Assembly (NCBI GenBank): GCA_030247885.1
Contig: JAPDRO010000001.1
Span: 1,860,001 to 1,924,000, forward strand
DNA: 64,000 nt
Direction of reading: 5' to 3'
Source of the DNA: Taxawa tesnikishii (nom. ined.)
Taxonomy: Eukaryota; Ascomycota; Dothideomycetes; Dothideales
A model generated the notes under the pieces. It searched no databases, was not told the origin of the DNA, and saw only the letters and a program-made list of their open reading frames with translations. The position numbers were made by a program, and so were the translations under genes. Positions 54,650 through 64,000 of this stretch are shown here, one piece after another (position 1 is the stretch's first letter; the number at the start of each line of letters is the position of its first letter).

Positions 54650-55087
54650 CTACGACTCGCTCAAAGTGGCCGTAACGAAGGTCTTCGGCATCAGGGTGAT
54701 GGTCTTGTGAATAGTAACAGTCGGCGTGTGGATGATGACTTTGGTGCTCGTGCTCGCCGGCCTTCCTGGTCCTGGGCTACCATCCCTAGCCTCTGATTCC
54801 TCCTTCGAGTCAGACTCCTCATTCGAAATGATGGATGGCTTGAAATGGTTCTTCAGCCGAATTTTCAGCGGTTCCATCCACTCGGGGTGGTCGTTTTTAA
54901 TTTCGTCAAGAGCGTCCTCAATTTCGTCGAGAACTTGCAAGACTTTACGGGCTGGCTCGGGAAGGTTGCCAAAATCGATCTCGAGATCCGGGCCGGAGTT
55001 GGTGACAATGTTTGGTGCAGGAGTCACTGGAGGAACAACCGCGCCAAGGACAGTGACTCCGAAGAAAAGGGGGAGGAATGCCCTCAT
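54650..55087 (-). CDS. Small secreted cysteine-free protein
   Basis: 145 aa from ATG 55087 (an upstream extension to 55222 would hide the signal peptide). Residues 1-18 form a clear signal peptide (AFLPLFFGVTVLGA). The mature part has a short Pro-rich start, an acidic helical segment (ARKVLQVLDEIEDALDEIKN, EWMEPLKIRLKNHFKPSI), a Ser/Glu/Gly/Pro linker, and a striking C-terminal alternation of Thr with Ile, Val and His (KVIIHTPTVTIHKTITLMPK). No cysteine follows the signal peptide. No family recognised; size and secretion match the loose category of fungal small secreted proteins, which includes effectors, but nothing here shows such a role. Confidence 0.7.
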   Translation of the reverse strand: MRAFLPLFFGVTVLGAVVPPVTPAPNIVTNSGPDLEIDFGNLPEPARKVLQVLDEIEDALDEIKNDHPEWMEPLKIRLKNHFKPSIISNEESDSKEESEARDGSPGPGRPASTSTKVIIHTPTVTIHKTITLMPKTFVTATLSES

Positions 55088-55423
55088 GATGACTTGGATT
55101 AGGAGCAGTGTCTTGCCTTTGTACCTTGAGCATCCATGGCATACAACAGGTCCATGAGGAATCGTCATACCTGGCAGTGCTATCTTTGCAGCAAGATCGA
55201 CGTTCGTATATTCAGCGACCAAACAAGTGATGCTTTAGACAGCTTCTCGAGAAAATTTCCTACAGGATTTCACTACTAGCTGTACATATATATGCTGCCG
55301 CCTGGTGCCAAAGCGCTGAGGAAGAAAAGTAAGCTTCGAGGGCACGAAAGACTCTTTCGAAAGATTTTGTGGTGCACTGCCGTCAGTTCGGGTTGTCCCC
55401 ATTGACATGTAAGAAACTTCAAC
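55088..55423. other. Intergenic
   Basis: 336 bp: promoter of the small secreted protein gene. No gene seen. Confidence 0.55.
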
Positions 55424-56017
55424 TTAAGCGTGGCTTAGATGAAAGTATCCTATCCAACCCAATGCGCCACTAGGTGTTCGGTATGGGTAGGTTCCACCGA
55501 TGGTGCTGACTGCGGAAGTGGCATTCCTGCTGTAGATGCCTGTGTCCACCACTGTCACCTTTGCTCTATGATGGACCATGGGCGCTCTGCCCCCGTTGGC
55601 AGAGATTTGTAAAGCTTGCAAGTCAGATTTTCCAAGTCTTTCAGCCCAATACGGTCCGAGCAAGCAGTATGTGGAATCTGCAGCTTGATCCTCCAAACCG
55701 TAAGCGAAAACTCGCTTTACGAAATCTGCGTCCGGTCGCTTGCGCAGTCTGGTGAGGATTTGGCTTCTGGCTCCGGGTGGACTGGCTTTCAGCAAGGCTC
55801 GCAGGTCGACATTCATTCCAGCATCCGAGGAGTCAACAGCTGGGTCGAGCTCAATGACAATATTATCCAGCCGATTCTTGCCCAGATTGAGCATTTGCTG
55901 TAATTTTAGGTTTGGAGCACAGGCGAACTTTCGCTTGTCACCCCTACTGAGCTGTGCGCTTGGATCCACAGGTTCCGAAGGAAATTCCATTAAGACTTCC
56001 GTATATTTATACATCCC
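55424..56017 (-). CDS. Hypothetical protein, 197 aa
   Basis: From ATG 56017 a single frame encodes EVLMEFPSEPVDPSAQL, NLKLQQMLNLGKNRLDNIVI, NVDLRALLKASPPGARSQIL, KRVFAYGLEDQAADSTYCLL and a C-terminal GGTYPYRTPSGALGWIGYF. Composition is protein-like and the helical segment looks genuine, but I recognise no family. The frame extends upstream to 56098 without an ATG. It could be a gene, a 3' exon, or a decayed copy. Confidence 0.45.
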   Translation of the reverse strand, partial: GMYKYTEVLMEFPSEPVDPSAQLSRGDKRKFACAPNLKLQQMLNLGKNRLDNIVIELDPAVDSSDAGMNVDLRALLKASPPGARSQILTRLRKRPDADFVKRVFAYGLEDQAADSTYCLLGPYWAERLGKSDLQALQISANGGRAPMVHHRAKVTVVDTGIYSRNATSAVSTIGGTYPYRTPSGALGWIGYFHLSHA

Positions 56018-57187
56018 TGGAGACTTTTCAAGGAGCCAAGGATGGCTGCATCGATGATGATTCCGTTCCGAAATTGGAGCCTGAACTTTTCTTCTCAACG
56101 TCTGTGATCAAGGACAAGAGTGGGAGCAAAAACTCCACGAACACAGAACGGTTCTTCACTAGTCGGTGTGAATCAGCGTAAGCCCTGAGTCCCTTGCGAC
56201 ATCGCTGGTTCACGCTGCGCAAAGATCATGTCATTCTAGCCTGCATTTTGGCGTAGCCTGTTGGAAAGCCAAGTTCGCTCCCAATGTGTCGCGGAACAAA
56301 TGAACCTTGCCTGCTGTTGCATAGAGTCATCCGAGGGCAATCACGGGAGGTGGCTCAATATGGGAACTGGAGTAGGATTTCCAGAAGACGATTCGTTGGT
56401 GACGAAAGTATCAATGACATCCCGGTTCCCCGAGATAAGGATAAGGGTATAGACAAGATCAGCTGCTGAGGTGACGGCTTACGAACGACAGCCCTTCCTG
56501 CGTGGCAAGCGAAGGCATTTTGTTGATCGAGTGCTTCTCGAGCGAACACGGTGTGTACATGAAGATGTGCAGAATACTCTCCAGCTTCAGCCTGCCCCTT
56601 AGCAATACAGGAGACGGATGCAAGTTCGGTGGAGGAGAAAGATTTCGAAGGTGCGTAGACACGGATGACACAAGATGATCGTCCATCAGATCCTTGGCTG
56701 TACCAAGGCACCAAGTCCCGTTTGTAGACTGAATGGCGGCCAGCGGTTCATATCAATGCGCAGGACACGAGTCAGCTAACCTGGGCAGACGTCGACCACG
56801 ATCTTGAGTTAACAAATCAATTCCCTTTCTGTGTCTAGATTCTCGTCTTGGCAGGATGCGTACGTGTACTCGGTTTGAAGAAATGCCTTGACCGGGGCCG
56901 CTTTCACCGCCCTCACTATGCCGCGGTACAAGATAGATGACGTCCTAATCTAAAGCCCCCGGATCTCTTGGACTCCGAACAACTCCTGAGCGAAGACAGC
57001 CAAGTATATGTCTTCCGATTTATCGTACCATATTACTTCTTGTGTTTCTTTCAATTGATCTTTTCGGTTCCTTGCTTGTCTATAGATACCCCAACAGACT
57101 AGAGCCATCTCCAGAATCTCCTACCCCACTGTATCGCCACTATACAGTAATACCTACACAAATAGAGTACGGCGAAACTCACACACC
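56018..57187. other. Intergenic
   Basis: No gene supported in 1.2 kb. The last 200 bp hold the esterase promoter and leader, with a long pyrimidine/adenine-rich run before the ATG. Confidence 0.5.
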
Positions 57188-58653
57188 ATGGACAACTCTT
57201 CAACAGGAATGCTCAAATTCCTTGTCCCGCGCATACCCTCTATGATGAGGGCTGCGCTAGCTCACTCGGTCTACATGTCACCTACCTCGACCAAATGGGA
57301 CCTGCGCACTGAGTTGACAGTACATGTCCTGCGCTCGCTGATGTCCGGCGACAAACCCTCCCCAGTCGGCAAAATACAAGCCTCGACACTTCGAGGCCCC
57401 GGACCAAAGGGAAAGATGTGGGTAGCGGAAACAAGCATACCGGCGCCGTCGGACGATGGGCTGCGCGAGGCTGTGGTCAAGTCAGTGGACGAAATGAATG
57501 AAGGTGGCGAGGTCTACTCGGTAGAGAAACTCAGCACTCCGATGCGTGCAGAGTGGACCGGGTTCCGTCCGAACGTTGGAAACGAGGATCCGTTGCCAGA
57601 TATCTCGGAAGAGGAGAAGTACAAGAAGTTGATGGCGGAGCCTTCCAGAACGAGCAAGACAACGGTGCTATACTTCCACGGCGGTGCATACTACCTGTGC
57701 AGTCTTGCCACTCATCGTGTCAATGTCTCGAAGCTCGCAAAGGCATGCAACGGCCGGGCGCTTGCCGTGGAATATCGTCTTGCACCACAGGTCGCATTCC
57801 CAGGGCAGCTTCTTGATGCGCTGAACTCATACCTATATCTCCTCTACCCGCCTCCAGGATCTTTGCATGAGCCGGTCGCTGCTAGTGAGATCGTCTTCGC
57901 TGGTGACTCCGCGGGCGGCAATCTTGCATTTTCACTTCTGCAGCTGCTTCTGCAGTTGCATCGTACCAAGCCGGCATCTGCCGCAAACCCAACAGTGCAT
58001 TACAACGGAAAAAGCGTCGAGGTGCCACTCCCTGCAGGAGTGACAGCAAACTCTGGCTGGTTCGACGTTACTCGATCCATGCCCTCTTTGCAAACCAACG
58101 CCAAATACGACTATCTGCCCCTCCGGATCACGACGATGCAGTTTCTCGTTTTCCGGAGGACGATGTCTGGCCGACAAAGCCACCGCGTGGTGACCTTTTC
58201 TGTGATCTCAGCATGCTGTGCCATCCGCTTGTTTCCCCACTTGCTGCGAAGGACTGGTCAGGTGCGCCACCTCTCTGGATCGAGACGGGCGAGGAGATGT
58301 TGACCGACGAGGATGCCGTTGTTGCGGTCAGGGCGGCGAGCCAGGGCGTCACCGTCCAGTGGGAACAGTACGAGGCCATGCCGCACTGTTTCGGAATGCT
58401 TCTTCCTGCTCTGGCGACCAGTAGTCGCTGTATGAAGTCTTGGGGCGATTTCTGTAGGCGTTGTGTCGAGGGCGATGTCAAGACGAACGGCACCTGGATC
58501 GCGGCGAAGACAGGCCAGGAGAAGGAGGTTGATGTGGCGAAGGTCACAGGTCTAAAGTGGGAGGACGCAGTGGCAAGAATGAAGGAGAGCCAGTCCAAGA
58601 GGTTGAAGGGTTGGGAGAAAGAGGGCAAGGCCATGCCCAAGCCCAATCTCTGA
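57188..58653 (+). CDS. Alpha/beta hydrolase, hormone-sensitive-lipase (HSL) type esterase
   Basis: Serine carboxylesterase of the HSL/alpha-beta hydrolase-3 family. No intron needed. VLYFHGGAYYLCSLATHR near residue 160 gives the oxyanion-hole HGG. GDSAGGN near 238-244 holds the nucleophile Ser. WIETGEEMLTDEDA carries the acid, and YEAMPHCFGM the catalytic His. The frame slips -1 at CCCC 58118-58121. Adding one base gives YDYLP-PPDHDDAVSRFPED and a length of 1467 nt, 488 aa, and keeps all three catalytic residues in one frame. No signal peptide is evident; the N-terminal helix region (RIPSMMRAALAHSVYM) may be membrane-associating. The substrate is probably a short-chain ester; not determinable. 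Confidence 0.9.
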
Positions 58654-59177
58654 GATCTATGTGCACTTCTCTGAAGAAGCCGCGACTCCTCAGCGACCAG
58701 GAAGGGTGTTCTCGTAGACGCTGCCCATAACCAAGCACGTTTGCGGAGTACGGGACAAGGCGAGAGCAAGCAATAGAGTAGACTAGAACACAACCCGCAG
58801 GGGCGAAGTATGATGGGAGAAGGAGCCGCGCCGAGTTCTCGTCGGTCAGAGCAGTGGAGCGAGAAGAGTGCATGGCATTAGCGTAGATATCGGCCTGGTA
58901 CTAAGCGCAATCATCAATGCCAAGAACGCTGTTCGAATTTGCGTGCGTTTGTCGTGTCGATAGTGAGATTGAAGCGCCGTAGGATGTTGGAATATGGCGG
59001 AGTCGAGACTGCTGATTCGCCGGATTAGCTATTAGGTATTGGGCAGTAATACTGGGGGGTCACTGTGACCGCAGCGACTAAAGTAGCATGCGCCAGTATC
59101 AGCCGCCGTGCATGGACTGCTGGCGAAGTTGCTGCCGCTCCATCATTTTCTTTTCCTGCTGCCACAAGCTCACAGTA

Positions 59178-59220
59178 TTGTTGTTGTTCCTGTTGTTTCT
59201 ATTGTTGTTGTTGTTGTTGT
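59178..59220. repeat. Interrupted (TTG)n repeat
   Basis: TTGTTG runs with C and T interruptions. Confidence 0.85.
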
Positions 59221-59385
59221 GCCTAAAGCGCAGTACAGGCGTGCTTTTGAGGGTTCGTCATACCACTACGTCTCCTCGACTCCACATGTTCAGCTAACGG
59301 CCGGCACTCGCGTACAGTTACAGCAGTAGAGGAAGCCTTAGCCCCGTCAACCAGTGCGAGCAGCCAGCGGAGGGAGGCCTGTCAA

Positions 59386-59412
59386 TCTGCCTCTGCCTCT
59401 GCCTCTGCCTCT
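59386..59412. repeat. (CTGCCT)n hexanucleotide repeat
   Basis: About four and a half perfect units followed by pyrimidine-rich sequence. Confidence 0.85.
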
Positions 59413-59833
59413 TCTCCTCTGCTGCACCGGAATCTGTCTTTCACCGCTGCAGCAGTATCGACGCCGAGCTGAGCTTCTGTGAGAGTGCAACTCCGCTGCT
59501 GGTCCTTGTCGCGCAAACTGCCCAGCCCGCCGGCCAGCCCCTCGTCGTCGTGGACCACCACATACGCCCAACGCATCCTCGGCCAAGCGGTCACAGACAC
59601 AGTCACCTCTCCGAAATACCTGTCTGGCAAGCCCTGCTCTCGTCTTGCGGCCGACTGCATCCTGCAGAGAAAGGCCAAGGCTCGCGGCATCGTGATAGGG
59701 TCCGCGTCCACCACCCTGGATCGAGGCTGACACAACTAACATTAAGGTACCTTACCTGACACCTCTCCGCTCCTTGACCTCGCACAGCATCTGCTGCTCC
59801 ACCTGAACATACCCGTTCTCGTCTTCTGCACCT

Positions 59834-62826
<2,993 letters not shown>

Positions 62827-63625
62827 GTGGAGCGGGTTGGGTAGATCGGATAAGATCTTTCAGCCAAAAATTGAAGAGGAAAATGTTGTTCGGTCTCCGT
62901 TCGGGATTATGCTCGGAGTGCACATGGCTCGAGCAGGAGACATCACCGTAGCCCGACTCCAAGCAACCAGCGGAAGGAATGGGAGGGAGAAGGGAGCCTT
63001 CGCCGCTGACATGTTCAGTGAGCCTGGGAGATTGAAAGAATGTGGTTTCTTCGAACAGAGGGACAGGAAGCATTTCTTGCCATCAACAGGATAGGGCAGT
63101 TTCTCTTCAACGTCGTCATCGAATGGAGAACTCATGTCAGATGCGCACTGTCGTTTCTACGTCAACAACGAGCTCGATTGTCAACCGCCTAGCGCGACGA
63201 TATCTGCCGTACGGGGGTTGATCCGGTTTTCCTCTTGCGTAGATTAGGGAAAGAAGAGATGGAAGGAAGAAGCGTTACAGGATAGGAAATCAGGTTGTAT
63301 ATGTATCCTTAGACTGTCAAAATTCATGGAATCTCTCGTTGAGAAGGAGAGAATGAGCTTAGTTTCGGTTCTCCTTTTTGAGAAACGCCGTTCATGCATC
63401 GTTTGGTTCGGTGAGTGCAGGTTTGTAGTACCTCCTGTAACTGACCAGCATTCGCTGACCAGCGCCTCAGCATTCGCATCGAACCACACCCATTACGCCC
63501 AGATGTTCCAATTCTTCCATTCCTCCCATTCACCAGCATCCCTTTTGAACTTCCTGAAGACGTTCGTCTGGGTTTGCAGTACCGTCTCCTTCACATCCGC
63601 CTACAGCGGTTATTCTTTCTCGAGC
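62827..63625. other. Intergenic between convergent genes
   Basis: About 800 bp between YAK1 (+) and the sulfatase (-). Minus-strand frames below 63655 contain EWEEWKNWNIWA-like peptide (about 63505) that could be a terminal sulfatase exon or chance. No other gene seen. Confidence 0.4.
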
Positions 63626-64000
63626 TTATACAAACTTGCGCCGCCTCCTTCGTAACAATGCTCCCACCCCACTGTCTTCGCCTGAGAAAAGATCGGTCGC
63701 ATGGCCATCAAACTCCCGCTCCGGCTTGGGCTTCAACCCATCATGTTGATGATAGTGGGCGCTATATCAACGTGCCCGAAGACGAAGTTCGATCTGCTCT
63801 GCCCTTTAACGATACCCGGTCCGCGGATGATCAGAGGCACACCGATATCCTCTTCGAAACATTGCTTCTTGCCTCCCTGGAGCCGATGCTGTCCCATGTG
63901 GTATCCATTATCACAGCTGTAGATCATACAAATGTTGTTCAGGAGACCTTTTTGTTCGAGTTTTCGAACGACTTGCTCAACCATGTCATCGACGGATTTC
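63626..64000 (-). CDS. Sulfatase (arylsulfatase-like), 3' part, cut by window edge
   Basis: C-terminal part of the catalytic domain of a formylglycine-dependent sulfatase that hydrolyses sulfate esters. From the right edge: SVDDMVEQVVRKLEQKGLL, IYSCDNGYHMGQHRL (metal-site DN and His; the usual SDNG is SCDNG here), the Lys of LQGGKKQCFEEDIGVPLIIR, and FGHVDIAPTIINMMG. The frame then stops at 63733 unless one base is added to CCC 63737-63739 (minus GGG). That gives GLKPKPEREFDGHATDLF and a stop near 63626. It is consistent with the -1 slips in this window. The nucleophile CxPxR motif lies beyond the edge. The true 3' end is uncertain because the predicted tail (LLRRRRKFV) is not family-like. 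Confidence 0.85.

Larger units (their letters stand above)
58654..59833. other. Long intergenic stretch; YAK1 promoter or leader
   Basis: About 1.2 kb with no supported plus-strand gene. It contains two simple repeats (59178-59220 and 59386-59412). A minus-strand frame at 59735-59382 (117 codons; MPRALAFLCRMQSAARRE, PRMRWAYVVVHDDEGLAGG) has protein-like composition but lies where the kinase promoter should be and ends in the repeat; not called. Confidence 0.45.

Noticed and set aside
801-58653. Programmed -1 ribosomal frameshifting as explanation for the many slips
   Set aside because: There are no common slippery heptamers or downstream structures, the affected genes are unrelated housekeeping genes not known to frameshift, and adding one base restores exact family sequence.

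Overview
This is nuclear DNA from a filamentous ascomycete, most likely a pezizomycotine and perhaps a dothideomycete. The genes have short introns (about 48-130 nt) with CTAAC/CTGAC branch points and GTAAGT-like donors. The gene families are typical of that group: Rds1-like ferritin-domain protein, Mhp1-like RNI protein, fungal carboxymuconolactone-decarboxylase-like (CMD) protein and fungal indoleamine 2,3-dioxygenase. I recognise no tRNA, rRNA, CRISPR array, virus-like element or intact transposon. Gene order looks like ordinary euchromatin with about 28 genes on both strands.

Left to right: 3' end of an intradiol ring-cleavage dioxygenase; CMD-family protein; decayed LRR-like gene; peroxisomal 4CL-like acyl-CoA ligase; ribosomal protein L5 (1-7 kb). 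Then the Mhp1-like RNI protein, FAM32A-like protein, old-yellow-enzyme oxidoreductase, an unknown protein, a secreted GH43 glycosidase, a truncated NAD-epimerase beside a divergent SDR, and a proline-rich tubby-like protein (7-24 kb). Then a secreted metallophosphatase, an SR-type RRM protein, retromer VPS35, Rds1-like ferritin protein, a putative mitochondrial protein, eIF3c, an acidic unknown and glutamate-cysteine ligase (24-46 kb). Last come indoleamine 2,3-dioxygenase, a GT8 glycosyltransferase, a coiled-coil protein, an F-box/2EXR-like protein, a small secreted protein, an unknown, an HSL-type esterase, a Yak1/DYRK kinase and the 3' part of a sulfatase cut by the right edge (47-64 kb).

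The genes do not form one pathway. Mixed in are housekeeping functions (translation: RPL5, eIF3c; splicing: SR protein, FAM32A; endosomal recycling: VPS35; glutathione synthesis: GCS; nutrient signalling: Yak1) and catabolic or secreted functions. The left-edge dioxygenase, CMD protein and PTS1-bearing acyl-CoA ligase would fit an aromatic-compound catabolic neighbourhood, but only as inference.

The strongest whole-window signal is technical. In about a dozen conserved genes the reading frame slips by exactly -1, mostly in or beside a short homopolymer. Adding one base per slip makes the spliced length divisible by three and restores family sequence. This looks like uncorrected single-base deletions in the assembly, and it must be allowed for before any gene here is called a pseudogene. 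Other observations: three candidate GC-AG introns, several micro-exons, several stop-free 3n introns, and a GGA expansion inside the truncated epimerase. I did not find a convincing novel multi-gene system.
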